The position numbers and the translations under genes are program-made. From contig JAVBXN010000016.1 in assembly GCA_030824515.1 (NCBI GenBank), positions 17,733 to 81,732 on the forward strand: a DNA stretch of 64,000 bases. The letters run 5' to 3'. The notes under the pieces are model-generated. The model had not been told where the DNA came from. It worked only from the letters and a program-made list of their open reading frames with translations, and did not search any database. The DNA is from Pelobacter sp. Lineage in GTDB: Bacteria; Desulfobacterota; Desulfuromonadia; Geobacterales; Pseudopelobacteraceae. Positions 1 to 9,026 of the stretch are shown one piece after another; the first letter of the stretch is position 1, and every line of letters starts with the position of its first letter.

Positions 1-314
1 GCGGTAAAGGTCAGGGTGTTGCCGATCCAGCTGATCGGCGCGGCAATGGTGATGTCGCCGTTTTCCGTGCCGCTGCTGCCGACATCAACCGTTGCGCCGC
101 CGCCCGACAGCCTGCTCTGCAGCTCTGCTACGCTGACGGTTGCACCGCTGGCGCTGGCTGTCCAGACATCCGGGGTTGCACCGGACCAGGAACCGCCACT
201 GCTTGCCCCGCTGGAGATGGTGACGTTGAAGCCTGCCACCACCGGCACCGCCGAAAACATCAGAAACAATAAAGCTGTTACGGATACCGCTGTAAAGCTT
301 TTCCACGGATTCAT
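1..314 (-). CDS. Secreted repeat/beta-helix-type protein, N-terminal part (runs off left edge)
   Basis: Only the first ~104 residues are in the window. The ATG at 314-312 is preceded by a strong AGGAGG (321-326). It begins MNPWKSF followed by a hydrophobic signal segment ending near VPVVAGF, so export is predicted. The mature part is rich in Gly, Ser, Thr and Ala, with phrases such as ISSGASSGGSW and GDITIAAPISW, which are common in the N-terminal regions of large filamentous or beta-strand-repeat surface proteins. The gene lies directly downstream of the YVTN protein gene on the same strand. Exact family and full length cannot be judged from here. Forward-strand ORFs over this stretch are shadows. 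Confidence 0.6.
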   Translation of the reverse strand, partial: MNPWKSFTAVSVTALLFLMFSAVPVVAGFNVTISSGASSGGSWSGATPDVWTASASGATVSVAELQSRLSGGGATVDVGSSGTENGDITIAAPISWIGNTLTFT

Positions 315-371
315 GTTAATCCTCCTGCATCTTTCTTTGACATTCCTTCAGCCTTAAGCCTTAAGCCTGCC

Positions 372-3300
372 TCACGGCAACCCGCCATTCATCGCCGTCC
401 ACGACCCGCAGCCATCCGCACTGACAAACACCCCGCCTTCCGTCCCCGCGTAGAGCTTGCCGGTTCCGTCGATCACCAGCGAAATCAGGTTCAGATTGGT
501 CAGGCCGGTGACAGCGCACGCAGCCCAGCTATCACCGCTGTTCACGCTCTTGAAAACACCATTGCCGTAGCTGGCGGCATAGAGGGTTGTACTGTCCCCC
601 GCCTTGAAGGCCAGCGCCTTGATGCGCAGGTTTGTCGGCTGAACGGTGGCGGCTGTCCAGTTGGCTCCGCTGTCAACGCTGCGAAACACCCCTGCCCCAT
701 CCAGTCCGGCAAAAAGGGTAGTGGCGCTGTTAGGATCAATGACAATGCTGTTGGCTGAAACCGTTCCGTTGCCGGACAAGGTGACGGTATGGGGGCTTCC
801 TGAGGCGTTGGAGGTGACACTGATAGCGGCGCTTTTCGTACCTGCGGACGTGGGGTTGAAGGAAATCGCCATGGTGCAACTGGCACCGGCGCTGATTGTG
901 GCGACGTTGGCGCAGGTTCCGGTCAGACTGAAGTTGTCCTGGTCGGTCCCGGTTTTGGTGATGGTGTCGATGGTCACCGCTCCGTTGCTGGTGTTGGTAA
1001 AGACCGCTTCGCGGGTATCACTGCCTGTCCCCGTGGTGATGCCGCCGAAGTTGATGGCTGTGGTGCTCAAGGCCGCTGTCGGTTGGACCATGGTGGCAAG
1101 GGGGGTGACGGTATTGCTGTTGCCGGTGCTGTCATTGACACCGGTCACGGAGATGACCACCGGCTGCCCCGGCCGGCCGGTGGGGGTAATCAGCACGGTC
1201 CAGACGAGGTTCGGCGTGACATTTGCCAAGCTGGAAGCGGTACCATTGCTGACTGTAATGTTAGCCAGGCTCAGCCCGGTCACCGCCTTGTCGAAGCTGA
1301 TGGTAACGGTGAAGGGGGCGTTGACCGTTGTCCCTCCGCCGGTGATGGTGGCGTTGGGGCTGGTGTTGTCGTAGCTTATGACAAGGGGCGTGGCAGCGGT
1401 GTTGTCGTTCCCTGCCGCATCCTTACCGGCGCCGGCTGCCACTTTGACCGTTACCGACGCTCCGGTCGGGGTGACGCTGAAACTGTAGTCGGTGTCGCTA
1501 CCGGAGAAGCTGCCGATTGTGCCGTTTGTGACGGAAACCTTGCTGCTGTCAAATCCGGTCACCGGTTCGCTGAAAGTGGCGGTGACAGTAAACGGCTGAT
1601 TGGTTGGACTTATTGCCGTCGTGGCAAGCGTTACCGTGGGGGAGGTACTGTCCTGTCCCACCAGAAACCAGTAGGCGGTCATGTTGCCGATCAGCGGGCT
1701 GCTGCCAAAGCCGGTATTGATCGAGGTGGCGGCCTGGCCGTCGGCGGCAAAGGCGTAGAGGATATGCTCGCCGGGGGTAAGCGCCGGAGTGCGGTTAATT
1801 CCGGCAGAATTAAATGACTGCCACTGCCCCTGCCAGGTGTCGGCCTGGTAGTAGGTCGCTACGGTATAACCGTAAAAGGTTGACAACATGGTGAAGGTTG
1901 GCGTCAAGTCGCTGCTCTGATTACCCGCAAGCGGGGTTATCGCTGTGATAAGGCTGTTGCCCATGACTTGCTGTTCGGTTGCCACCGTGACGCTGCTGCT
2001 GCCGCTATTAGCTACGTAGATCTTGCCGGTCACAGGGTTCACGACAACGGCCTGTGGTCCGACTCCCGATGTCGTTACAGTGGAGATCGTATTGGTGGCG
2101 CCGTCGATCATACTGACGCGGTCGTCGCTGAAAGAGGCAACATAGATCTTGTTGGTCGCAGGGTTCACGGCGAGTGACAGCGCTCCGGATGCCGTAGTTG
2201 TTACTATGGCGGCTACATTGGTGGCGCCGTCGATCACCCTGACAGAGTTGTCGGTGAAACAGGCCACATAGATCCTGTTAGTCACCGGGTTCACGGCTAT
2301 TGCCTGGGGGCCGCTCCCCACTGTCACGGTTGTGGTGGCATTGCTGGTACCGTCGATGACCGTTACGGTGTTGTCGCCGGAATTGGCCACATAGACCTTG
2401 TTGGTCACCGGGTTCACCGCCACGGCATAGGGGTTTGTCCCGGCGGTAACAAAGGCGGTCGAGTTGGTGGCGCCGTCGATCACCGTAACGTTGTTGCCGT
2501 TATAATTCGCCACATAGATCCTGTTGGTGACCGGGTTCACGGCGATTGCCCTGGCACCGGACCCACTGGTTGTCACTGTGGTGGTCGCATTGGTGACTCC
2601 GTCGATTACCATGACGAGATTACCAGCGGGAAAAGCTGCATAGATCTTGTTGGTGACCGGGTTCACGACGACTGCCTGGGGGCCGGTTCCCGACATGGTA
2701 ACTATGGCAGCCGCATTGGTGGCGCCGTCGATTGTCCAGACAGAGTTGTCATTGAGACAGGTCACATAAACCTTGTTGGTCACCGGGTTCACGACGATTG
2801 ACTGGGGACCGTTCCCAACTGTCACAGTGGTGGTGGCGTTGCCGGTGCCGTCGATCACCGTCACGTTGTTGCTACTGGAATTTGCCACATAGACTTTGTT
2901 GGTGACCTGGTTCACCGCCACGGCATAGGGAGTTGTCCCGGCTGTCACGGTGGCGGTCGTGTTGCCGGCGCCATCGATCACCGTGACGTTGTTGCTGTTC
3001 CTATTCACCACATAGACCTTGTTGGTCACCGGGTTCACAGCCACGGCATAGGGAATGTTCCCCACTGTTATAGTCGTGGTGGCGTTGCTGTCGCCGTCGA
3101 TCGCCGTTACGTTGTTGCTGATGACATTCGCCACATAGACCCTGTTGGTGACCGTGTTCACCGCCACGACAGAGGGATTCGTCCCGGCGTCGACAGTTGT
3201 GGTGGCGTTGGTGGCGCCGTCGATCACTGTCACGTTATTACTACCGGTATTCGCCACGTAGACCTTGTTGGTAACCGGGTTCACCGCCACGGCCCTGGGA

Positions 3301-4013
3301 TTCGTCCCGGCGGCGACAGTTGTGGTGGCGTTGGTGGCGCCGTTGATCACTGTCACGTCATTGCTGCCGTTATTCGCCACATAGACCTTGTTGGTCACCG
3401 GGTTCACCGCTACGACATCGGGAGACGATCCCGTCGTCACGGACGTGGTGGTGTTGGTGGCGCCGTCGATCAGCGTGACGTTGTTGCTGTTCCTATTCAC
3501 CACGTAGACCTTGTTGGTAGCCGGGTTCACCGCCACGGCCCTGGGATTCGTCCCAGCCGTCACGGTTGTGGTGACGTTGGTAGCGCCGTCAATCACTGTC
3601 ACGTTATTACTGTTGTAATTGGCCACATAGACCTTGTTGGTCAACGGGTTCACCGCCACGGCATAGGGAGACGATCCCGTCGTCACGGTCGTGGTGGTGT
3701 TGGTGATGCCGTCGATCACCGTCACGGTGTTGCTGCCCATATTCGCCACGTAGGCCTTGTTGGTCAACGGGTTCACCGCCACGGCATACGGATTCGTCCC
3801 AGTCGTCACGGTTGTGGTGACGTTGGTAGCGCCGTCGATCACTGTCACGTTATTGCTGTTGTAATTGGCCACATAGACCTTGTTGGTCACCGGATTCATC
3901 GCCATACCCCAGGGACCTGTTCCCGCCGCCAGGCTGGCGGTAACGATCTCAGCGCGTACAGGCAGGATGCCAACATTCAGGGCAAGCAGAATAACAATTC
4001 CGATAATACGCAT
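372..4013 (-). CDS. Secreted YVTN beta-propeller protein with Ig-like, choice-of-anchor and BNR modules
   Basis: A 1213-residue exported protein. A signal peptide (about residues 1-22, ending PVRA) is followed by 16 tandem units of ~41-43 residues built on VNPVTNKVYVAN and NNVTVIDGATN, the YVTN/surface-layer propeller signature (about residues 25-705). Then come a linker domain, Ig-like repeats containing FSEPVTGFDSSKV and FDKAVTGLSL, a choice-of-anchor D-like domain (INFGGITTGT ... GASCTMAISFNP), and a C-terminal BNR/photosystem-II-stability-like domain ending TAMNGGLP. RBS GAGGAGA precedes the ATG. An extracellular adhesion or scaffold role is inferred from the family. The BNR end is duplicated at 4.03 kb and 4.53 kb. 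Confidence 0.85.
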   Translation of the reverse strand: MRIIGIVILLALNVGILPVRAEIVTASLAAGTGPWGMAMNPVTNKVYVANYNSNNVTVIDGATNVTTTVTTGTNPYAVAVNPLTNKAYVANMGSNTVTVIDGITNTTTTVTTGSSPYAVAVNPLTNKVYVANYNSNNVTVIDGATNVTTTVTAGTNPRAVAVNPATNKVYVVNRNSNNVTLIDGATNTTTSVTTGSSPDVVAVNPVTNKVYVANNGSNDVTVINGATNATTTVAAGTNPRAVAVNPVTNKVYVANTGSNNVTVIDGATNATTTVDAGTNPSVVAVNTVTNRVYVANVISNNVTAIDGDSNATTTITVGNIPYAVAVNPVTNKVYVVNRNSNNVTVIDGAGNTTATVTAGTTPYAVAVNQVTNKVYVANSSSNNVTVIDGTGNATTTVTVGNGPQSIVVNPVTNKVYVTCLNDNSVWTIDGATNAAAIVTMSGTGPQAVVVNPVTNKIYAAFPAGNLVMVIDGVTNATTTVTTSGSGARAIAVNPVTNRIYVANYNGNNVTVIDGATNSTAFVTAGTNPYAVAVNPVTNKVYVANSGDNTVTVIDGTSNATTTVTVGSGPQAIAVNPVTNRIYVACFTDNSVRVIDGATNVAAIVTTTASGALSLAVNPATNKIYVASFSDDRVSMIDGATNTISTVTTSGVGPQAVVVNPVTGKIYVANSGSSSVTVATEQQVMGNSLITAITPLAGNQSSDLTPTFTMLSTFYGYTVATYYQADTWQGQWQSFNSAGINRTPALTPGEHILYAFAADGQAATSINTGFGSSPLIGNMTAYWFLVGQDSTSPTVTLATTAISPTNQPFTVTATFSEPVTGFDSSKVSVTNGTIGSFSGSDTDYSFSVTPTGASVTVKVAAGAGKDAAGNDNTAATPLVISYDNTSPNATITGGGTTVNAPFTVTISFDKAVTGLSLANITVSNGTASSLANVTPNLVWTVLITPTGRPGQPVVISVTGVNDSTGNSNTVTPLATMVQPTAALSTTAINFGGITTGTGSDTREAVFTNTSNGAVTIDTITKTGTDQDNFSLTGTCANVATISAGASCTMAISFNPTSAGTKSAAISVTSNASGSPHTVTLSGNGTVSANSIVIDPNSATTLFAGLDGAGVFRSVDSGANWTAATVQPTNLRIKALAFKAGDSTTLYAASYGNGVFKSVNSGDSWAACAVTGLTNLNLISLVIDGTGKLYAGTEGGVFVSADGCGSWTAMNGGLP
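1900..3940 (-). repeat. Tandem 16-unit YVTN-coding repeat
   Basis: About 2 kb of the YVTN gene consists of ~123-129 bp direct repeats, each coding one propeller blade. Neighbouring units keep near-identical phrases (for example caccgggttcaccgccacgg) while other positions vary, typical of a coding minisatellite that can change copy number by recombination. Boundaries are approximate. Confidence 0.85.
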
Positions 4014-4029
4014 TAGATCTCTCCTCTTA

Positions 4030-4115
4030 TTACGGCAACCCGCTATTCATCGTCGCCCATGTCCCACAGCCATCCAGACTGACAAACACCCCTGCCTCGC
4101 TTCCGGCGTAGGAGT
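4030..4115 (-). pseudogene. Truncated BNR C-terminal fragment
   Basis: In the minus frame ending with TAA at 4030-4032, the sequence reads YAGSEAGVFVSLDGCG then TWATMNSGLP. This matches the C-terminal tail of the adjacent YVTN protein (AGTEGGVFVSADGCG) and of the gene ending at 4530. Only ~28 codons remain; the rest of the gene is absent. It is a leftover of a deleted or recombined paralogue. Confidence 0.7.
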
Positions 4116-4411
4116 AGCTTGCGAGGGTAGAGCTTGCAAGGGTCGCGTCTCAACTACCTACAGGATCATCTCTTTCTTTCCCTGCCTTCCAGATATCTCT
4201 TGAGCGCTTCGTGACAAAAGTCAAAACCATGTATTTAACAGGATAAAAGCGGATAAGATCAAAACCGGCCCCCTGTTTTAAGCCTTTATCTCATCTTTCG
4301 CAGTTGTAAAAACATTGTAACATATTGATATTATTGACAGTACAGCGTCTAGATACATAGTAAGACAGGTTTGTTCCCCAACAAATCAACTTACATATAC
4401 AAGGAGACGCT

Positions 4412-4498
4412 ATGCAACAGAATGTAACAGAGATTTCCTCTGTTGAAAACCAGATCAACCTGTTCTTTCATAATCATTCTCTTGGTAAGTTGCTTTGA
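4412..4498 (+). pseudogene. Probable IS transposase N-terminal remnant
   Basis: A 28-codon reading frame with a good RBS (AAGGAG, 8 nt from the ATG) begins MQQNVTEISSVENQINLF and stops after HSLGKLL. The style (short acidic start, then FFHNHSLGKLL) resembles the beginnings of IS4-type transposases, but the match is from memory and the fragment is tiny. The stop falls exactly where the duplicated 3' flank of the secreted genes (ttgacattccttcagcctt) starts, so a rearrangement cut the transposase here. Confidence 0.35.
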
Positions 4499-4529
4499 CA
4501 TTCCTTCAGCCTTCAGCCTTAAGCCTGCC

Positions 4530-5253
4530 TCACGGTAACCCGCTGTTCATAGGGGTCCACAACCCGCAGCCATCCGCACTCGCAAATACCCCGTCCTCCG
4601 TCCCGGCGTAGAGCTTGCCGCTGCCGTCAATCTGCAATGACAGAATGTTCAGGTTCGCCGGCTGGCCGCTGCAACTGATCCAGCTTGCGCCGCTGTCGCT
4701 GCTCTTCCAGATACCGCTGCCGTAGGTGACTGTATATAGGGATCCCGGAGTCGTCGGATAGAATAGAAGTGCCTTGACACGGAGGTTGCCCGGCTGTACC
4801 GACAGTTTTGTCCAGCTTGCGCCGCTGTCTGTGCTTTTATGGATGCCTTCACCGTCGATGGCCGCATATAGGATTGCAGGGGTTGCAGGGTCAGGAACAA
4901 TAGCAGTGACCTTTATCTGTTGCCAGATGGCATAGAGGGTGACATCAGACTCACCCATGGTGAAACTGTCTCCACCCTGATACGTCGTGCCGCTGCCGTT
5001 AGCTGCTGTGTTCCAGCCGGCAAAGGTATAGCCGGTTCTGGTCAGACCGCCGCTGTTGGCAAGAATGGTGACACTGTTTTCGTTTGTGTAGTTACCACTG
5101 TCCAGCAGAGCGCTGCCGGAGGTAGCGCCGTTGCCGTTGTAGGTGACGGTGTAGCCATTGACAGTGAAGCTGAGTACCGTTCCAAAGCTGGTGCCTTCCG
5201 AGTTCTGGGCAATGGCGCATACAGTAGTACGTCGAACCCGTGGTGAGGCCGGT
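4530..5253 (-). pseudogene. FN3 / InlB B-repeat / BNR fragment of a secreted protein
   Basis: The minus frame encodes the end of a fibronectin-III-like domain (CAIAQNSEGTSFGTVLSF), one Listeria-Bacteroides/InlB B-repeat (TVTYNGNGATSG ... GYTFAGWNTAANGSGTTY ... VTLYAIW), and a BNR-type C-terminus ending TPMNSGLP that parallels the YVTN protein. There is no start codon of its own. Upstream the FN3 strand GLTTGSTYY is in another frame because of an extra T near 5223, and before that the sequence becomes a BTAD-domain fragment. So this is the 3' portion of a decayed gene fused to foreign sequence. The long open frame to 5429 is coincidental. Confidence 0.6.
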
Positions 5254-5490
5254 GTAGAATTCTTCCTGGAGTTCGTCGGTCTCGATCCCTTTTTCATAGA
5301 GTTCGATCGATTTGTGCCACTTTTTCCGTTCGCCATAAAGCCGCCCCGCCAGCTCGACAAGACGCGCGAACCGGCTCCGCAGCCGCTACCGCATGGCGGC
5401 TCCGGCGGAGAATCCCGCATCGTCAGCAAGGAAGTTGCCGTTGTACATGGCGAGCGCCTTAATTATATGCCGCAAAAAAGAATTACAATC
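5251..5490 (-). pseudogene. BTAD (bacterial transcriptional activator domain) fragment
   Basis: Reading the minus strand from ~5475: HIIKALAMYNGNFLADD, then an in-frame TAG after AAMR, then RLRSRFARLVELAGRLYGE and IELYEKGIETDELQEEFY. This is the TPR-like BTAD pattern seen in SARP/LuxR-type regulators (ALxLYxGxFL ... RLRxRFxRLV ... LYxxGLExDxLxExFY). Only part of the domain remains, with a stop inside it, and it joins an FN3 fragment at about 5253. Confidence 0.5.
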
Positions 5491-5968
5491 ATTTGCAGGT
5501 GCCGTTTTCCAGACTTACCTTCATCAGTTCGGCAAACATCCGGCGTGCCTCCGGATCGGAAATTGCCGACGACTGTTCTTCTATTAGGGCCAACTGGGCA
5601 ACGGTAAGAGGCTTTGGTGGGGGCATTTCAGGTTCTTCATCGACAACCGCCTTCTGGACTTTTCCGGCCTTGAGCACTATTTCACGCACGACCTCTCCAC
5701 CCAGACGACTGTTGAGCTTTTCCTTCATCATGCCGGTCATGAAACGCAGTTCCTGGATCCAGGGAGCGCTGGAGACCGCCACGGTCAGGGTTCCGTTGAT
5801 GATCCTCAGCGGTTGGGCTCGAGCGGCAACCGTTGCTCCGACCACATCGGGCCAGACCCGCCAGATTTCGGCCTCGCGCAGTCGTTCCGCCAGTCCCAGG
5901 CCCTGAAGACACTCCTGGACCAGACCCGGCAATGGCCGGGGAAAAGGCATTCTAGGACGCTTTGCCAT
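5489..5968 (-). CDS. DciA-type (DUF721) protein
   Basis: A 159-residue protein with the DUF721/DciA core: an N-terminal helix region, WRVWPDVVGATVAARAQPL, then GTLTVAVSSAPWIQELRFM and LNSRLGGEVVREIVLKAG. DciA family proteins recruit or load the replicative helicase DnaB in bacteria lacking DnaC. The C-terminal ~50 residues (DEEPEMPPPKPLTVAQ...) are a charged helical extension of the type usual in deltaproteobacterial homologues. The gene overlaps the upstream membrane-protein gene by 17 bp, so the two are probably co-transcribed. Confidence 0.75.
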   Translation of the reverse strand: MAKRPRMPFPRPLPGLVQECLQGLGLAERLREAEIWRVWPDVVGATVAARAQPLRIINGTLTVAVSSAPWIQELRFMTGMMKEKLNSRLGGEVVREIVLKAGKVQKAVVDEEPEMPPPKPLTVAQLALIEEQSSAISDPEARRMFAELMKVSLENGTCK

Positions 5969-6218
5969 CTTGCTGTTTCCGGCGGCTTATGATTCCGCCG
6001 ACGATCTGTCCCGCAATCGAACCGCCCAGCGTCAAGGGGATGAAATGCCAGCTGATGCCCGCTTTCAATCGTAAAAGCACGATGAATGGAATTGGAAGAT
6101 GGATCAGCAGAAACCACATGAAAGAATATTTTGCGTAGTTTTGACGGAGATAACCGCACGGTATGCTGATGATGAATGACAGGATAATGAGCCCGACAAC
6201 CAGGATTGTGCCTTGCAT
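5952..6218 (-). CDS. Small membrane protein, 3 predicted helices
   Basis: The start at 6218 (MQGTILVVGL) is chosen because AAGGAG sits 8 nt upstream; a longer frame to 6272 has no RBS. The 88-residue product has hydrophobic segments at about 3-20, 32-48 and 57-76 and a basic tail (SRRKQQDGKAS), suggesting an inner-membrane protein with a cytoplasmic C-terminus. No family recognised. It overlaps the DciA-like gene downstream. Confidence 0.6.
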   Translation of the reverse strand: MQGTILVVGLIILSFIISIPCGYLRQNYAKYSFMWFLLIHLPIPFIVLLRLKAGISWHFIPLTLGGSIAGQIVGGIISRRKQQDGKAS

Positions 6219-6303
6219 GAACAACTCCTTTTGGGCATAGTAGAAAGCCGCAATAGTTTTGTCAACCAGCATTCCATTTATTACTTGGGGTCAGGACATA
6301 CAT

Positions 6304-6606
6304 ATGGAGAAACGTACAATGGTTCAGGATGGACAGTTATTGGCGGTGTTCAACTCCGCACATCGGGTGATGAAGGCTGAAAGCGTGCTCAAGGCCAGAT
6401 CGCTGCCGGTTCTGCTGATCCCGGCACCGAGAGCACTTTCGGCAGATTGCGGCCTGGCTCTCCGCTATGACGAAAATGCGGGCGACGGAGTGATGCAAGT
6501 TCTTGCCGAGGAGCAGCTATTGCCGGCCTTTGTCTGCCGCAGGATTGCCGGCGGAAAATATGAGACTGTCTGGCAAGGCAACGAAGGCGAACCTTCAAAA
6601 TTGTGA
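6304..6606 (+). CDS. DUF3343 (putative Se/S carrier-like) protein
   Basis: About 100 residues. The core is QLLAVFNSAHRVMKAESVL, LPVLLIPAPRALSADCGLAL and ending in a poorly conserved tail, matching the DUF3343 family. A single conserved Cys (DCGLAL) is the expected functional residue. The gene sits 9 bp upstream of yedF, the usual arrangement, and is thought to take part in selenium or sulfur carrier chemistry, though direct biochemical evidence for the family is thin. Starts at 6304 and 6319 both have plausible RBS; 6319 (MVQDGQ) matches typical family starts better, 6304 is listed as the longer option. Confidence 0.75.
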   Translation: MEKRTMVQDGQLLAVFNSAHRVMKAESVLKARSLPVLLIPAPRALSADCGLALRYDENAGDGVMQVLAEEQLLPAFVCRRIAGGKYETVWQGNEGEPSKL

Positions 6607-6615
6607 GGTAACAAA

Positions 6616-7191
6616 ATGGATACGATAGACTGTCGTGACATGGCCTGCCCGGCGCCGGTATTAACGGTAAAGAAGGCGCTCGAACAACAGGGCGGGATCC
6701 GGGTGCGCCTTGATGATGGCGCCCCACGCGAAAACGTGGCCCGCTTTGCCAGGAACAGGGGCTTTGAAGTTCTGGAGGAACGGCAGGACAACGGCTGGCT
6801 GCTGACAATCAATGCCGGCAGCATCGACCCTGCCGCACAGACCGTAACGGAACCGGGCGATACGGTGTTGCTGTTTACATCGGACCGGCTTGGCGACGGT
6901 CCCGAGGAGCTGGGCCGGCTCCTGATGAAAAACCTCATTTTCACACTGCTTGAGAGTGCGGCGATGCCATCCAGGATGATGTTTCTGAACAGCGGGGTAC
7001 GGCTGACTACGGAAGGTTCGGATGTTCTCGAAGCGCTGGACAAACTGGCCGGGATGGGCGTCGAAATCCTGTCGTGCGGCCTCTGCCTGGACTTCCTCGG
7101 ACTCAAGGAGAAACTGCGCTCCGGCGCTACGAGCAACATGCTGACGACCGTTGAGTCAATTCTTTCGACCGCAAGGGTAATACGGCTTTAA
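6616..7191 (+). CDS. yedF: Selenium metabolism protein YedF
   Basis: 191 residues with an N-terminal TusA/SirA-like domain (DCRDMACPAPVLTVKKAL, the CPxP motif being typical) and a C-terminal DsrE/F-like domain (TVLLFTSDRLGDGPEELG ... MFLNSGVRL ... ILSCGLCLDFLGL). This two-domain architecture defines YedF, which co-occurs with selenium-utilisation genes. A role in sulfur/selenium transfer is inferred from family knowledge. It follows the DUF3343 gene closely and is likely in the same transcript. No selD or selA is in this window. Confidence 0.85.
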   Translation: MDTIDCRDMACPAPVLTVKKALEQQGGIRVRLDDGAPRENVARFARNRGFEVLEERQDNGWLLTINAGSIDPAAQTVTEPGDTVLLFTSDRLGDGPEELGRLLMKNLIFTLLESAAMPSRMMFLNSGVRLTTEGSDVLEALDKLAGMGVEILSCGLCLDFLGLKEKLRSGATSNMLTTVESILSTARVIRL

Positions 7192-7280
7192 AAACAAATA
7201 GTTCTTGACAGTCGTCGCTACAAGCCTTTATAGTGATCCCCTTTTGGGATATCTCTTTAGCAGGGACAGTATTATCCACG

Positions 7281-8642
7281 ATGTTTGACAGCCTATCCGA
7301 CAAGCTGGAGTCAGCCTTTAAAAAACTTCGCGGTCTTGGAGTAATGACCGAGGACAACATCAAGGACGCGTTGCGCGAAGTTCGCCTGGCGCTGCTTGAG
7401 GCTGACGTAAACTTCAAGGTTGTCAAGGACTTCGTAGAGAATGTCCGCCTGAAGGCGGTCGGCACAGAGGTTATCAACAGCCTTTCACCCGGGCAGCAGG
7501 TTGTCAGGATCGTACACGACGAACTGGTGGCTATCATGGGTGGCGGCGAGGACAACTCCCTCGACCTGGCTGCAAAGCCTCCGGTTGCGATCATGATGGT
7601 CGGACTCCAGGGAGCTGGCAAGACGACCACCTGCGGCAAGCTGGGCAACCTGCTTAAAAAGCAGAAACGCCGCCCGCTGCTGGTTCCGGCTGACGTTTAC
7701 CGTCCGGCCGCCATCGAACAGCTCAGAACCGTCGGTCGCCAGCTCGGCCTTGAAGTATTCAACTCATCCGCCGACCAGAAGCCGGTCGATATCTGCAGCG
7801 CAGCCATGCGCTTCGCCGAGCTGAACGGCTACGACACGGTCATACTCGATACCGCCGGACGTCATCAGATCGACGATTACCTGATGAACGAGCTGGCCGA
7901 GATCAAGGCTGCCGTACAGCCGCGCGAGATTCTGTTCGTGGCCGATGCCATGACCGGCCAGGAAGCCGTAAATGTTGCCGGCGGCTTCAATGATCGACTG
8001 GAAATCAGCGGCGTTGTGCTCTCCAAGCTGGATGGCGACGCTAAGGGCGGAGCCGCCCTTTCAATCAAGGCGGTTACCGGCAAGCCGGTAAAGTTCGTCG
8101 GGTTGGGAGAGAAGCTGGACGCCCTTGAGGTGTTCCATGCCGATCGTCTGGTTTCGCGCATACTCGGCATGGGTGACGTACTGACCCTGGTGGAGAAAGC
8201 CCAGTCAGTCTTTGATGAGAAGGAAACCGCGCTTCTTCAGAAGAAGATGAAGAAGAACCAGTTCGACCTGGAAGATTTTCTGACACAAATGCAGCAGATC
8301 AAGAAAATGGGATCGATGGAATCGATCATGGGCATGATCCCGGGCATGGGCAAGATGATGAAGCAGATGAAGGGCGCCCAGCCCAGTGAGAACGAAATCA
8401 AGCGTATTGAAGCGATCATCCGGTCGATGACTCCCGGAGAGCGCTCCAATCACGGCATCATAAACGGCAGCCGCCGACTTCGCATAGCCAAGGGAAGCGG
8501 GACTACGGTCCAGGAAGTCAACCAGCTGCTGAAAAGATTCACGGAAGCGCAGAAGATGATCAAGCAGCTGCAAAAGCTTGGACCAAAGGGACTCATGAAA
8601 GGCCTGGGAGGATTGGGCAAGGGAATGATGCCGTTCGGATAA
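7281..8642 (+). CDS. ffh: Signal recognition particle GTPase Ffh
   Basis: 453 residues, normal for the family. The NG domain shows [14 protein letters not shown] (G1), [13 protein letters not shown] (G2), [10 protein letters not shown] (G3) and [10 protein letters not shown] (G4). The Met-rich M domain follows ([18 protein letters not shown]) with the RNA-binding segment [22 protein letters not shown]. Ffh binds 4.5S RNA and delivers nascent membrane proteins to FtsY. The start at 7281 ([13 protein letters not shown]) fits the family; the frame is open to 7233 but that extension is not conserved. First gene of the ribosome/tRNA-maturation operon. No 4.5S RNA gene was recognised nearby. Confidence 0.96.
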   Translation: MFDSLSDKLESAFKKLRGLGVMTEDNIKDALREVRLALLEADVNFKVVKDFVENVRLKAVGTEVINSLSPGQQVVRIVHDELVAIMGGGEDNSLDLAAKPPVAIMMVGLQGAGKTTTCGKLGNLLKKQKRRPLLVPADVYRPAAIEQLRTVGRQLGLEVFNSSADQKPVDICSAAMRFAELNGYDTVILDTAGRHQIDDYLMNELAEIKAAVQPREILFVADAMTGQEAVNVAGGFNDRLEISGVVLSKLDGDAKGGAALSIKAVTGKPVKFVGLGEKLDALEVFHADRLVSRILGMGDVLTLVEKAQSVFDEKETALLQKKMKKNQFDLEDFLTQMQQIKKMGSMESIMGMIPGMGKMMKQMKGAQPSENEIKRIEAIIRSMTPGERSNHGIINGSRRLRIAKGSGTTVQEVNQLLKRFTEAQKMIKQLQKLGPKGLMKGLGGLGKGMMPFG

Positions 8643-8706
8643 CAACCAGAACCGCACTACGGTTTATACTAAAACATCGCAGAAGGAAAAATCAGGAGGA
8701 AACACA

Positions 8707-8973
8707 ATGGCAACAAAAATCAGGCTTGCTCGCGCAGGTGCTAAAAAAAGACCTTTCTACCAGATAGTAGTAGCTGACGAGCGCTGCCGCAGAGATGGCC
8801 GTTTTATTGAGAACGTCGGCACCTACGACCCGACCAAGAATCCGGCTGTAGTCAAACTGAACAACGAAAAGGCTCTGGCCTGGCTTGACAAGGGCGCACA
8901 GCCGACCGATACAGTTCGCCAGATTTTGAAGAATGCGGGCCTGCTTGACAAGGTGACAGCAGCGGCCGCTTAG
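8707..8973 (+). CDS. rpsP: 30S ribosomal protein S16
   Basis: 88 residues beginning [20 protein letters not shown] with [18 protein letters not shown], the S16 signature. RBS AGGAGG precedes the ATG. Binds 16S rRNA during small-subunit assembly. The order ffh-rpsP-KH-rimM-trmD-rplS is conserved in many bacteria, coupling translation and SRP functions. Confidence 0.97.
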   Translation: MATKIRLARAGAKKRPFYQIVVADERCRRDGRFIENVGTYDPTKNPAVVKLNNEKALAWLDKGAQPTDTVRQILKNAGLLDKVTAAAA

Positions 8974-9026
8974 AGTATCCAGATACCCGGTCCGCCGGTC
9001 ATTCAATATGAGCAGAGGATACCGCC

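Noticed and set aside
646..1817. Plus-strand frames of 242 and 244 codons
   Set aside because: Antisense shadows of the YVTN/Ig-like gene with Val/Leu/Pro- or Gly/Arg-rich composition and no RBS.
1960..3940. Regular repeats that might suggest a CRISPR array
   Set aside because: Units are ~126 bp without unique spacers and stay in one reading frame coding YVTN blades.
4530..5429. A 299-codon intact secreted protein
   Set aside because: The first ~70 codons are out of frame with both the BTAD fragment and the FN3 strand; there is no signal peptide or RBS, so the open frame is accidental.
7200..7280. Extended Ffh start at 7233 and a possible small RNA upstream
   Set aside because: The additional N-terminal residues do not fit Ffh, and no 4.5S RNA-like fold or terminator was seen.
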